This document shows positions 52,531 through 61,799 of a stretch of 64,000 nucleotides of DNA, one piece after another (the first letter of the stretch is position 1; each line of letters opens with the position of its first letter). The notes below the pieces were generated by a model that was not told the DNA's origin, made no database searches, and was given only the letters and a program-made list of their open reading frames with translations. The DNA is taken from the NCBI GenBank assembly GCA_964438735.1, contig CAYTLW010000005.1, positions 1 through 64,000 on the forward strand, in the 5' to 3' direction. The stretch comes from CAYTLW01 sp964438735. Its GTDB lineage: Bacteria; Myxococcota_A; UBA9042. Position numbers and translations under genes: made by a program.

Positions 52531-53497
52531 CTGGCTGGCCAAACCACTCGCCGAGCGCGGCGGCGACCTTTTCCAGTCCGTCGGCATCGAGGCGTCGCAG
52601 TCGCAGCGCCGCTTGCGTTCGCCGGAACCACGTCCGCTGCCGCCTGGCATATCGTCGATGGGCGATGACGAGGCGTTCGGCCAGCGCCTCCGCCGACCCC
52701 TGGCCCTGCACCACCTCGACCGCGTCCCGGTAGCCGATGGCCTGCATGGCCGGTGCCTTGGGTGACAGGCCCTCGTCCAGCAACCCCTCGACCTCGTTCA
52801 GCAAGGGCTGAACCATAGCCCGGGCGCGCGTCTCGATGCGCCGGTGCAGCCACTGGCGCTCCGGTTCCAGCACGATGGTGATGCAGTCGACGCGATCCCG
52901 GCCGGCGGCGTGCGCTTCGTGCCACGCCGACAGGGGCCGACCGGTGCCATGGACCACTTCGAGGGCGCGCAGGACGCGCTGTCGATTGCTGGCCGGTGTA
53001 GCCGCCGCGTAGACCGGATCCAGGCGGGAGAGCTCCGCATGCAGGGCTTCTGCGCCTTCGATCCGGTGGCGCTCGGCCAGCGTCTGGCGAACCTCGGGGG
53101 GGATCGGGTCGATGGGGGCCAGTCCGCGCACGAAGGCGCGGTGGTAGAGCCCGGTCCCGCCGACCAGCAGCGGCCAGTGGCCGCGGGCTCGAATCTCAGC
53201 GCAGGCCGTGTCGGCCAGCTCGACGTAGCGCCCGGCGGTCTGGGCGTCGTCGGGTTCAGCCACGTCCACCAGGTGGTGGGGCAGCAGCGCTCGCTCGTCG
53301 GCGCTCGGCTTGGCGGTCGCAGCGTCCAGGCGGCGGTACAGCTGCAGCGCGTCACAGCCCACCGCCTCCAGCGGCAGTCCGCGCTTCCGCAGGGCGACTG
53401 CGGCAGCGGTCTTGCCCGATGCCGTGGGGCCGAGCAGGGCGGCCACACGCAACCGGGGGCTCGCAGAAGAGTCCTGCTTCAACTGCGATGGAACCAC
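52520..53497 (-). CDS. miaA: tRNA dimethylallyltransferase
   Basis: This 325-residue enzyme adds a dimethylallyl group to A37 of tRNAs reading U-starting codons. P-loop GPTASGKT lies at 23-30, followed by CDALQLYRRLDAATAKPS (catalytic region), LVGGTGLYHRAF and the C-terminal IGYRDAVEVVQG...RRYARRQRTWFRR. The GTG start at 53497 overlaps the mutL end by 19 bases and has AGGTGG upstream; this mutL-miaA order is widely conserved. Confidence 0.95.
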   Translation of the reverse strand: MVPSQLKQDSSASPRLRVAALLGPTASGKTAAAVALRKRGLPLEAVGCDALQLYRRLDAATAKPSADERALLPHHLVDVAEPDDAQTAGRYVELADTACAEIRARGHWPLLVGGTGLYHRAFVRGLAPIDPIPPEVRQTLAERHRIEGAEALHAELSRLDPVYAAATPASNRQRVLRALEVVHGTGRPLSAWHEAHAAGRDRVDCITIVLEPERQWLHRRIETRARAMVQPLLNEVEGLLDEGLSPKAPAMQAIGYRDAVEVVQGQGSAEALAERLVIAHRRYARRQRTWFRRTQAALRLRRLDADGLEKVAAALGEWFGQPEAS

Positions 53498-55350
53498 CGG
53501 CCCACCTCGTCGAAGGATGCGCTCATGAGCGCTGGCCGACCGTGAGGACAGTATCCGGCCAGCTCCACGTCCTCGAGCGAGGCCAGCAGATCGGCGACCT
53601 CGCGCGCGTTGAGCACGTCGCCAGCCCGCACCGCGGCGTGGCAGGCCAGGGTGGCGGCGTGTCGTTCCAGCAACTCGGTGGTGGCCGCGCCGCGCCCGCC
53701 TTCGGCCAGCGATGCCGCCAGCGCGCGCACTTCGCCAGGCACCTTGGCCGCCGCCAGCACCTGCGGGCTGGCCCGCACGAGCACCGCTCGCTCGCCCGCC
53801 GCCTCCAACTCGAAGCCCAGACCGGAGAGCAGCTCTGACTGCTCGCCCAGGGCGGCGACCTCGTGGGGTTGCAGAGGGACCACCGGCGGGATCAGCAGGC
53901 GTTGGGCGGGAAAGCCCCCCTGCCGGAAGCCGCGCACGAAGCCTTCGAAGAGCACACGCTCGTGGGCGGCATGCTGGTCGATGAGGACCAGCTGCTCGGC
54001 GGTCTCGAAGATCAGGAAGCAGCGCCCTACCTGGCCGATGTAGCGCAGCCGACGCCAGGGTCCCTCGATCACGCCGGGCAGGGCGGCCTGTTCGCGGTCC
54101 CCTCCCGCCTCGTCCGACCTCCGAACAGCGGGCGTCGCTCCGGCAAGCGCTCCGTCCCGCGGGCCCTCGGGGGCGGAGGATGTCCAGCGCGTCCAGGAAT
54201 GGGCGCCAGCCCCAGAGCCGCTGCTGGTCGGCCAACGACCGGCGCGCGGCGACGGTTCGGCGACCCGTGAGGCCCGCCCGGGTGTCGCGGGCAGGGGCGC
54301 AGCGTCTCCAACGGCGTCGTCGAGCCAGGGCGTCGCCGCCAACATGGCGCGCACGGCGCGGCCGACCGCACCGTGCACAGCCTGGCTGGAGACGAAACGC
54401 ACCTCCGACTTGGCGGGGTGCACGTTCACATCCACGGTGCCGGGCGGACAGTCGATGGCCAGCACGCCGGTGGGGTAGCGGCCACGCTCCAGCAGCGTGC
54501 CGTAGGCCTGGGCGATGGCGTGTTGCAGGGTGCGATCGCGCACCGGGCGGCCAGCCACCAGCAGGGTCAGGCCGCCTGGTCCGCGCTTGCTCAGCCCGGG
54601 CTCGCTCAGCGCACCGGCGACCGCATAGTCGCCGGGTTCAGCGACCGGATAGAGGCGGCCGGCCACCTCGTCGCCGAACACCGACCGTGCACGTTGCAGC
54701 AGATCTGTCGCCGGCGCGTGGTCACAGATGGTGCGTCCGTCGCTGTGCAGCGAGATGCGCAACCCCGGATCGGCCAGGGCGATGGCGTCGACGAAGCGGA
54801 TCACGTGGCCCAGTTCGGTCGCCTTGGTACGCAGGAAGGCCAGGCGGGCCGGTACGCTGGCGAACAGGTCTTCGATGACCAGGTCTGTGCCCACGGCGCA
54901 GGCGGTGGGTTTGGTGACCAGCGGCTCGCCCGCTTCGGCGGCCACGTGCACGCCCACCTCGTCGGTCGCCCGGCGGGTGCGCATGGAGACCCGGGCCACC
55001 GAGGCGATGGAGGCCAGGGCCTCGCCGCGGAAGCCGTACGAGGCCACGCGGACCAGGTCGGCCGCGGTCTGGATCTTCGACGTGGCGTGGCGCTCGAAGG
55101 CGAGCAGGGCGTCTTCGGGGCCCATGCCGACGCCGTCGTCGGTGACCTGGATACGCCGTCGGCCGCCTTCCTGCAGGCGAATCTGGACCCGTCGGGCGCC
55201 CGCGTCGAGGCTGTTCTCGACCAGCTCCTTGACCACCGAGCTGGGCCGCTCGACCACCTCGCCGGCGGCGATGCGATTGGCCACCACCGGATCGAGGCGC
55301 GCGATCCGCTGCTTCGACGGGTCCTGGTTGTCGTCCGGTCGTCCCTGCAC
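53479..55350 (-). CDS. mutL: DNA mismatch repair protein MutL
   Basis: This protein of about 623 residues has the GHKL ATPase N-terminus (VVANRIAAGEVVERPSSVVKELVENSLDAGA; YGFRGEALASI) and the C-terminal nuclease motifs DQHAAHERVLFE (from D458), ACHAAVRAG and CPHGRP. The full endonuclease motif means that it can nick DNA itself, unlike E. coli MutL, which relies on MutH. GTG 55350 follows GAGGTGA; GTG 55356 is in the same frame but overlaps that site. It lies between slt and miaA. Confidence 0.96.
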   Translation of the reverse strand: MQGRPDDNQDPSKQRIARLDPVVANRIAAGEVVERPSSVVKELVENSLDAGARRVQIRLQEGGRRRIQVTDDGVGMGPEDALLAFERHATSKIQTAADLVRVASYGFRGEALASIASVARVSMRTRRATDEVGVHVAAEAGEPLVTKPTACAVGTDLVIEDLFASVPARLAFLRTKATELGHVIRFVDAIALADPGLRISLHSDGRTICDHAPATDLLQRARSVFGDEVAGRLYPVAEPGDYAVAGALSEPGLSKRGPGGLTLLVAGRPVRDRTLQHAIAQAYGTLLERGRYPTGVLAIDCPPGTVDVNVHPAKSEVRFVSSQAVHGAVGRAVRAMLAATPWLDDAVGDAAPLPATPGRASRVAEPSPRAGRWPTSSGSGAGAHSWTRWTSSAPEGPRDGALAGATPAVRRSDEAGGDREQAALPGVIEGPWRRLRYIGQVGRCFLIFETAEQLVLIDQHAAHERVLFEGFVRGFRQGGFPAQRLLIPPVVPLQPHEVAALGEQSELLSGLGFELEAAGERAVLVRASPQVLAAAKVPGEVRALAASLAEGGRGAATTELLERHAATLACHAAVRAGDVLNAREVADLLASLEDVELAGYCPHGRPALMSASFDEVGRWFHRS

Positions 55351-55414
55351 GCTCACCTCGCCGGCGCGAGGCTACCAGAGAAGGGGCCAATGCGAACCCG
55401 GCTGCGGGACCGGT

Positions 55415-57865
55415 TCAAGGGGTTACGAAAACCGCAGGCGTGCTGGACCACGACGCCCCGGCGAGGCGGCGAGGACGGGCGATGATCGGCGCCGGCCAGA
55501 CCCGGCTGGTCTGTCCGTTGGGGCCTTGCATGAACGGTCCCAGGCGGGCCGGCGTCATGGCCTTGCGGCCGGTGGCGACGGCGTTCACCTCGCCCCACTC
55601 GGGGTAGAGCCATGCGTAACTCTGCGCGGTGGCGGCGACCCGCATGGCGTAGCGGCGTGCGCCCGGATAGGGGATGGATTCGACGAAGGCATCGGCGGCC
55701 ATGCGCCCGGTCCGCTTGAGCCACTTCTGCACCGCGTAGGGCCCGGCGTTGTAGCCGGCCGAAGCCAGCGGCCGGTTGCCGCCGTAGAAGCTCTGCAGCT
55801 CGCCCAGGTAGCGGGCGCCGACGGCCAGGTTGTAGGAGGGTCGCTTGAGGGCCCAGCTGCGGCGCACCTTCAGGCCATAGAGCTCGGCGATGCGACGGGC
55901 CACGGTCGGCAGTACCTGGACCAGGCCCACGGCGCCGGCGTTGGAGCGCGCGGTGCGCACGAACGCGCTCTCGTGGCGGGCGATGGCGTAGAGCCAGGCG
56001 CGAGGGATCGACGCCGCAGCGGCGGCCTTTTCGAACAGATCCCGCCAGGGCGTCGGAAACGCCAGTCGCCAGACCGCGACCGTCGATGGATCGGGCCGGG
56101 GGGCTACCCGGGTAAATCGTTGCAGGGTGGCGAAGGCCATGCGTGTGCGCCCCGCCAGTTCGTAGAGCGTCGCCAGCAAGTGCACCCCGCCGCTGCTCAA
56201 GCCGGCGCGCAACTGTCGGCGCAGCAAGCGGCTGGCCGTCCGCGTCTCGCCGAGTGCGACCAGCAGGGCCGCTTCGTCCAGGGTGTGATGACGCCGGACC
56301 CGCAACTGCTCGACGCTGGGCGCTGCGGATTCGCTCGTCGCCGCGGCCGGCGGCTGGCCCAGGATGCGCGCTGCCAGTTGCGGATCGCTCTCGCGAATCC
56401 TGTCCAGGGCCAGGGCCCCGTACCAGGTCAGCGGATGCTCATCGACCACCGAGCGCCAGAGCGCCATGGCCTGCTCGTGTCGGCCCTTACGTGCATGGCA
56501 GCGCGCCTGCCAGTAGCGGGAGCGGGCCCGCCAGGACTGCCGGCCGTGGTTGAAGGTGGCGGAAGGGTCGCTGGCCAGTTGCCCGAACAGTCGCAATGCT
56601 TCGGGGCAATCACCGACACGGAAGCGCCGCCACGCGGCCGTCCACGTCACCTCCTGTCGCAGGTGGCTCGCCTGGGGATGGGCCAGCAGGCGTTGCAGCA
56701 CGCGATCCACGTCCAGCGTCCGCCCGGTCGCCCGATACAGCCGATGCAGCCGCCACAAGGTCTTGGCCGAGAGCGCGTCCTGGCGATCCACTGCGACCAG
56801 CGGCTCCAGGGTGGTGATGGCCTCAGCGTCCTGCCCGGCCCGCCCCTGTGCGTCACCCAGCGCGTAGCGGATGCGTTCCTGGAGGGTGGGATCCTGAGCC
56901 AGCGGCAGCGCCTTGCTCAGCGTCTTGACCGTCTTTTCGCGCAGGGAGCGATGGCGTCGTTGCAGCAGGCCCCTGCCGTACTCCGCCAGGCCCGGCATGC
57001 CGGCGGCCAGGCGATCCAGGCCGTTATGCCAGGCCCGCCGCTGCTTTCGGCCACGGCGTCCGCGACGCCAGCGACGCGGCGCGTCCTTGACCAGGCGCTC
57101 GACGCGATCGATGGGGCCCGGTGGCAGGCCCATGGCCGCCAGTCGTTCCAGCGCTGTGGACCGCTTGGCGGCGCCGGTGCGCCAGACCTCGAGATAACGC
57201 GCCGCCGCGCCCTGCTCGTCGCCCCGTCGCCGGGCGACATCGCCGCTGAACAGGCGCCAGCGCGCGGCGTCTTTCCTGGTCAGAGCGGCCGGTTCGAGTC
57301 CTTCCAGGACCGCCGCCGCGGGGCCCACGCGACCGCGATCGAGCTCCAACTCCGCGATACGCAGGCGGGCTCGTCGTCGATCCACATGCCACGACGAGAT
57401 GGCCGACAGGTTGGCGATGGCGGCGTGCACGTCCTGGCGCTCGAAGGCCAGTTCAGCCAGGCGCCAGCGGGCCCGGTCGGCCAGGGGCCCACTCTGGGCG
57501 ATACGTCGCCAGGCCTTCTCAGCGGCGGCGCCTCGTCGCCGCCGGTCGTGGGTGCGGGCCAGCAGGTATCCGGCTGCTGTGCGCACGAGCTGGCGATCGC
57601 TGTTCGCCGCGAGGCGGCTGGCCAGCGACAGGACGCGACGGTGGTTGCGCCCACGCCAGGCGGCCATCAAGGGCGCGAGCTCCGGGTACGCCGCCTCGAT
57701 GGGGCGCAGATCGTAGAGGGTGTCGTCTGGATGATGGGCCGCCGCGCCGCCGGTGGCGGTCGCTGCAGCCGGTGTGCTGGCGGGTGTGGTCGTCGGCGTT
57801 GCGCCCAGGGAGGACGCCAGGCCGAGTATCAGACAAACGAGGGTGATGGCGAAGGAGCGCTTCAC
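55415..57865 (-). CDS. slt: Soluble lytic murein transglycosylase
   Basis: This 816-residue periplasmic enzyme cleaves peptidoglycan glycan strands to anhydro-muropeptides. After the signal peptide comes a long superhelix of TPR-like helices (about 60-580), as in Slt70. The catalytic domain has the acid residue E632 in ARHESAF followed by SNAGAVGLVQVLPTVA and AGYNAGPYAVQKW. The GTG start has GGAGGG directly upstream with very short spacing. mutL follows at 65 bp. Confidence 0.92.
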   Translation of the reverse strand: MKRSFAITLVCLILGLASSLGATPTTTPASTPAAATATGGAAAHHPDDTLYDLRPIEAAYPELAPLMAAWRGRNHRRVLSLASRLAANSDRQLVRTAAGYLLARTHDRRRRGAAAEKAWRRIAQSGPLADRARWRLAELAFERQDVHAAIANLSAISSWHVDRRRARLRIAELELDRGRVGPAAAVLEGLEPAALTRKDAARWRLFSGDVARRRGDEQGAAARYLEVWRTGAAKRSTALERLAAMGLPPGPIDRVERLVKDAPRRWRRGRRGRKQRRAWHNGLDRLAAGMPGLAEYGRGLLQRRHRSLREKTVKTLSKALPLAQDPTLQERIRYALGDAQGRAGQDAEAITTLEPLVAVDRQDALSAKTLWRLHRLYRATGRTLDVDRVLQRLLAHPQASHLRQEVTWTAAWRRFRVGDCPEALRLFGQLASDPSATFNHGRQSWRARSRYWQARCHARKGRHEQAMALWRSVVDEHPLTWYGALALDRIRESDPQLAARILGQPPAAATSESAAPSVEQLRVRRHHTLDEAALLVALGETRTASRLLRRQLRAGLSSGGVHLLATLYELAGRTRMAFATLQRFTRVAPRPDPSTVAVWRLAFPTPWRDLFEKAAAAASIPRAWLYAIARHESAFVRTARSNAGAVGLVQVLPTVARRIAELYGLKVRRSWALKRPSYNLAVGARYLGELQSFYGGNRPLASAGYNAGPYAVQKWLKRTGRMAADAFVESIPYPGARRYAMRVAATAQSYAWLYPEWGEVNAVATGRKAMTPARLGPFMQGPNGQTSRVWPAPIIARPRRLAGASWSSTPAVFVTP

Positions 57866-57946
57866 CCCTCCAGGCTAACGGAATCCGGGATCGCGACAAG
57901 CTTTACGGCAGGGCGCCAAACGGGAGGGCGCCGCCGAGCGCCGAGC

Positions 57947-59395
57947 CTACTCGTACTTCGGGCATTGGTAGCCCTTGAACTGCTCGTCTTTGTAGGCGAG
58001 CCACTCGGGATCCTCGTCGTTCTGGTGGGCGATGTCGCGCAGCTCGGGCGAGAACGCCTTCTGCTCCCAGATCAACTCCTCGGCATCCTTCTTGCCCTGC
58101 TCGGAGCGGCCCTGGTACTCGCGCGTCAGGCGCAGGCAGTGCAGTTCCTTGAGCACCTGCACGTAGCGGGTGCGAATGGTCTTGGGCTCGGGCAGCAGGT
58201 CGAAGGAGGCATTGTCGATGATGAAGCGGCCGTCGGGGCGACGCTTGAAGGCCTTGAAGGTCACCTTCTCTTCCTTTTCCAGTTTCTTCATGTCGATGCC
58301 AGGCGCGATGGGCGGCTCGAAGAAGACCACCTTGCGGCTGTGGAATCCCGGCGCGGTCAACTCCACCTCGTAGATCCAGGTGGAGATGGCCATGGTGCGC
58401 ACCTTCAACTCCGGGCCGTAGATGGGCCGGCCGAGCTCGTCGCGCTCGGCGTTGTTCTTGAGCTCCTCGAGCTTCTTGATGTCGTCGGCCGTCAGGCGCT
58501 TGCCGTTGCCGTCGACCTGCTCTCGCTCCAGCAAGGGCAGATCCGACAGGCTCAGCGGCAGGATCAGTTCCTTGCCCTGCTCCGGCTTGTAGGTGATGGC
58601 TGCGGGCGCGTTGGCCGAGAAGCGAATCCGACCCTTGATGACACCCTCCTTCCCCTTGGCGGTGGAGTAGACGCCAGGCTTGGTCTCCTTGAGCTCGCGG
58701 CGGTCGTCGGCGCCCTCGCGAACGCGCTTGACGAAGTCCTCGCGCTTCTCTTCGTAGCGCAGCTGCTTGAGGGTGAAGGAGACGTCCGACTCAGGTGAAA
58801 ACGCCAGGTCGAAGCCACCGTAGTGGTGGGTCATCAACTCGATCTCTTCGCGCTTTTCGGCCTGCTCGATCTCCCACAATTTGTCGGCCTCGGTGACGCA
58901 TTTGGCCCGGTTGCCCAGGATGTTGCACTGGAAGCGCGCGCTGAGTTCGTCATTGGTGGCGATGACCACGCCCATGGCGATCATCACGCACGCGAAGCCG
59001 GCCAGGGCGATCATGCCCACCGGCAGCTCTTTCTTGGCCGGCCCTTCGCCCTCCTCGGGCATGGAGAGGTGGTCGTCCAGGTCGTCGTCCTCTTCACCGG
59101 CCAGGATCGATGCGATGGGATCGTCGAAACTCGATGCCGTCTCGGCGGGCGGCGCCTGCGGCGCTTCCTCGACCTCGGGCTCCGGCTCTGACGCTTCGGG
59201 CGCGGGCTCGGCCACGTCCAGATCAGGAGCCGGTGGGGCCGCTGCTGGCGCCGCTTCGGCGACCTCTTCGACGGCCTCGTCGCTCACCTTGGGCGCCGTC
59301 TCCTGGACGGAGAGAGGGGCGCCGCACTCGGAGCAGAATCTGGAGCCGACCGACAGTGGATTGCCGCACTTGGAGCAGAACTTCGGCTTGGTCAT
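57947..59395 (-). CDS. Zinc-ribbon membrane protein of unknown function
   Basis: This 482-residue protein opens with two CxxC knuckles forming a zinc ribbon (C7/C10, C21/C24; FCSKCGNPLSVGSRFCSECG). A Pro/Glu/Ala-rich acidic linker (about 30-118) and one membrane helix (about 122-142) follow, and then about 330 residues outside the membrane, rich in charged residues, with beta segments. The ribbon should be cytoplasmic and the large domain extracytoplasmic. It lies 81 bp upstream of slt on the same strand. No known family was recognised for the large domain. Confidence 0.7.
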   Translation of the reverse strand: MTKPKFCSKCGNPLSVGSRFCSECGAPLSVQETAPKVSDEAVEEVAEAAPAAAPPAPDLDVAEPAPEASEPEPEVEEAPQAPPAETASSFDDPIASILAGEEDDDLDDHLSMPEEGEGPAKKELPVGMIALAGFACVMIAMGVVIATNDELSARFQCNILGNRAKCVTEADKLWEIEQAEKREEIELMTHHYGGFDLAFSPESDVSFTLKQLRYEEKREDFVKRVREGADDRRELKETKPGVYSTAKGKEGVIKGRIRFSANAPAAITYKPEQGKELILPLSLSDLPLLEREQVDGNGKRLTADDIKKLEELKNNAERDELGRPIYGPELKVRTMAISTWIYEVELTAPGFHSRKVVFFEPPIAPGIDMKKLEKEEKVTFKAFKRRPDGRFIIDNASFDLLPEPKTIRTRYVQVLKELHCLRLTREYQGRSEQGKKDAEELIWEQKAFSPELRDIAHQNDEDPEWLAYKDEQFKGYQCPKYE

Positions 59396-59702
59396 CGATG
59401 ATCTCTCGTGGAAGGAGGGCGCCGCCGGACCCCTTGGCTGATGACGGGCTGGCCAACGCGCGCGTCGGCGCCCGGATGCTGGCAAGCGGAGCCTGGGACG
59501 TCAACTCCCCCCACCCCGCCACGGCATGTCGAATTGTTGTGATGACCCGCCGAGATAGGCAGCACGGAACTCCAGGCGTCGCCGGCTCATGGAGCGAGGG
59601 CGACCATTGGCGAGCCAAGCGCGGGATGGGGCGCTAGACTGTGGGGGTCGGGGCGCCCCCTCGGCGTCGGATCGGCCCGGTCGGCACGGTCCGGGAGTGC
59701 TG
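59396..59702 (+). other. 307-bp divergent intergenic region
   Basis: No gene is seen here. It contains TAGACT (59635-59640), the same -10-like hexamer as upstream of the tRNA genes, and an inverted repeat TTGGCGAGCCAA (59607-59618) that could be an operator. No -35 box at good spacing is visible. It separates the zinc-ribbon and lectin-domain genes. Confidence 0.4.
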
Positions 59703-61799
59703 ATGGCGTTGACGCGAACCCGTACCAGACAGCCGGATCACGGCGCGTTGCACGGCCCCATGCCGTGGCTTGGGGCGATCTTCGTCTGCACGTTGTTGCT
59801 GGCCAGTTCGGGGTGCGGCGCCGACGACAAGGTCGCCGACGGTCCGGACAGCGCTGCCGGGGACGTCGACCCTTCGTCCGGCGACGTCCAGACCGCCGAT
59901 GGCGACACAACGGGCGCCGATGCGGTGCAGGTCGACGGGCTGGGCGAGTCCGACGTGCAAGGAGATGTCGCTGCCGCCGACGCCCTGGTATGCCCGGGCA
60001 GCACCGGCTGCCCATGCCAGGAGGACGAGGACTGCGACGACAAGGACCAGTGCACCTTCGGCGAGTTGTGCATGTTCGACGAATGCGTCGCCGGCCAGCC
60101 GCTGGGCTGCGATGATGGCAACGACTGCACCGACGACGTCTGCGATCCGGCGGTCGGCTGTACCCAGACCCACAACACGGCGCTGTGCTCCGACCTGGAC
60201 GCCTGCAGCCAGGGCGATCGCTGCGAAGCGGGGGCGTGCGCCGGCACCCTCGAAAAGATCTGCAAGGATGGCAACACCTGCACCGATGACAGTTGCGACA
60301 GCAGCCAGGGCTGCGTCTTCAAGCACAACAAGATCCAGTGCAAGGGCGGCAATGACTGCCTGGAGGCCTCTTTTTGCGCCTGGGGCGGCTGCGTGCAAGG
60401 CAAACTCAAGCCTTGCAATGACGGTCAGAGCTGCACCTGGGACAGCTGCGACCCGACCAAGGGCTGCCAGTTGACGCCCATCCCGGCCGCTCTCAGTTGC
60501 GCCGGAACGATCACCGACGGCTGGTGCTACGAGGCCTTCAAGGACGCCAAGGCGCGCACCTGGAAGCAGGCGCGTCAGGATTGCCAGACCTGGGGCGGCG
60601 AGCTCGCGGTGGTGCACAGCAAGGAGGCCAACGCCGCTGCCCGCGCCATGGCCGACACGGTCTGCGGCAAAAAGGCGACCGCCTGGCTGGGTCTGACCGA
60701 CCAGGTGATGGAGTGGCTCTGGCGCTGGGTCGACGGCAGCCATGTCGACTACGCCAACTGGAACAAGGGCGAGCCCAACAACGCTGGCAACGAGGACTAC
60801 ACCTCGATGATCGGCAACGGCCAATGGAATGACATCGGCGCCAAGGGCAAGCTGGCCTGCCGGGTCTGCAGCCGCCCCCTGGTGGCCAACTGCCATGACG
60901 GCAACCAGTGCACCCAGGACGGTGCCTGCGCCGACGGCAAGTGCATCGCCAGCGTCGAGTCGGCCAGCTGCGACGATGGCAACCCGTGCTCCGTGGATCT
61001 CTGCGCGCCCGTCACCGGTTGCAGCCACGAATCTGTGCCCGACGACCAGGGCTGCGGGCTCGGTGGGGTTTGCGCGGGTGGGGCCTGCCAGTTGCCGAAT
61101 GCGGTGACGCTGAACGACGTGTCCTGCCTGGCCATCCTCAAGAACAAGCCCTCCGCGACCAGCGGCGTGTACTGGCTCGATCCCGACGGCGCCAAGGGAG
61201 CCGCACCCGCCTACCGCGCGTGGTGCGACATGCTCCACGACGGCGGCGGCTGGACGCTGGTGGCCAAGGTCGATGGCGAGAACAAGCTACTGCACTACAA
61301 CGCCAAGGCGTGGACGCAGAAGAAGGCCATCGCCCCCAACGCGCCCGGCTTCGATGACAAGCAGGCGCTGCTGGCCAGCTACTGGACGGTGCCCCTGTCC
61401 GAGGTCCGCGTGGGATTGCGCACCAAGGGCAAGCTGCGCATGGCCACGTTGGGCCAGAGCGCCAGCTCGTTATACGCCCTGCTGGCGCCCGGCAAGGCGG
61501 TGGCCACAAACCTGGGCCTGGCTGGCTGGAAGGGCCTGATCGTCGGCAGCTCGTTGCAGAAGAGTTGCCATATGGAGGGCTTCAACATCGCGCCCAACAA
61601 GGGCGGGGCCCGGGTGCGGATCGGCATCATCGGCAACAACGAGAACAACTGCGCGACGCCGGATTCGTGGCTGGGTATCGGCGGCAACCAGAATCAATGT
61701 GGCCAGAAGAAGGCCAACACGGCTGGCAACATCGCCTGCCATGCGCCCGACGCGGGGTGGCGATTCACCCGCTCCTTCGGCTACGTATTCGTGCGATAG
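59703..61799 (+). CDS. Lipoprotein with Cys-repeats, C-type lectin and fibrinogen-like domains
   Basis: This 698-residue lipoprotein (lipobox ASSGC, C38) has an Asp/Gly/Ala-rich tether (about 40-105) and Cys-repeat units (CDDGNDCTDDVCD type). A C-type lectin domain lies at about 273-392 (WCYEAFKDAKARTWKQARQDC, AWLGLTD, GEPNN near 356, QWND near 374); EPN and WND are the calcium and sugar-binding motifs. A C-terminal fibrinogen-like domain starts near 473 (SGVYWLDPDG, WCDMLHDGGGWTLVAKVDG). This mix of adhesive modules suggests binding to foreign or self glycans at the surface. GGGAG precedes the ATG. The end overlaps the convergent protease gene by 19 bases. Confidence 0.87.
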   Translation: MALTRTRTRQPDHGALHGPMPWLGAIFVCTLLLASSGCGADDKVADGPDSAAGDVDPSSGDVQTADGDTTGADAVQVDGLGESDVQGDVAAADALVCPGSTGCPCQEDEDCDDKDQCTFGELCMFDECVAGQPLGCDDGNDCTDDVCDPAVGCTQTHNTALCSDLDACSQGDRCEAGACAGTLEKICKDGNTCTDDSCDSSQGCVFKHNKIQCKGGNDCLEASFCAWGGCVQGKLKPCNDGQSCTWDSCDPTKGCQLTPIPAALSCAGTITDGWCYEAFKDAKARTWKQARQDCQTWGGELAVVHSKEANAAARAMADTVCGKKATAWLGLTDQVMEWLWRWVDGSHVDYANWNKGEPNNAGNEDYTSMIGNGQWNDIGAKGKLACRVCSRPLVANCHDGNQCTQDGACADGKCIASVESASCDDGNPCSVDLCAPVTGCSHESVPDDQGCGLGGVCAGGACQLPNAVTLNDVSCLAILKNKPSATSGVYWLDPDGAKGAAPAYRAWCDMLHDGGGWTLVAKVDGENKLLHYNAKAWTQKKAIAPNAPGFDDKQALLASYWTVPLSEVRVGLRTKGKLRMATLGQSASSLYALLAPGKAVATNLGLAGWKGLIVGSSLQKSCHMEGFNIAPNKGGARVRIGIIGNNENNCATPDSWLGIGGNQNQCGQKKANTAGNIACHAPDAGWRFTRSFGYVFVR

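Noticed and set aside
53498..54235. Upstream extension of the miaA frame
   Set aside because: It lies within mutL in another frame and has no MiaA-like sequence.
54728..58798. A 4-kb open frame on the plus strand opposite mutL and slt
   Set aside because: It has no recognisable domain, and the opposite strand carries mutL and slt with full motifs. Long antisense frames are expected at this GC content.
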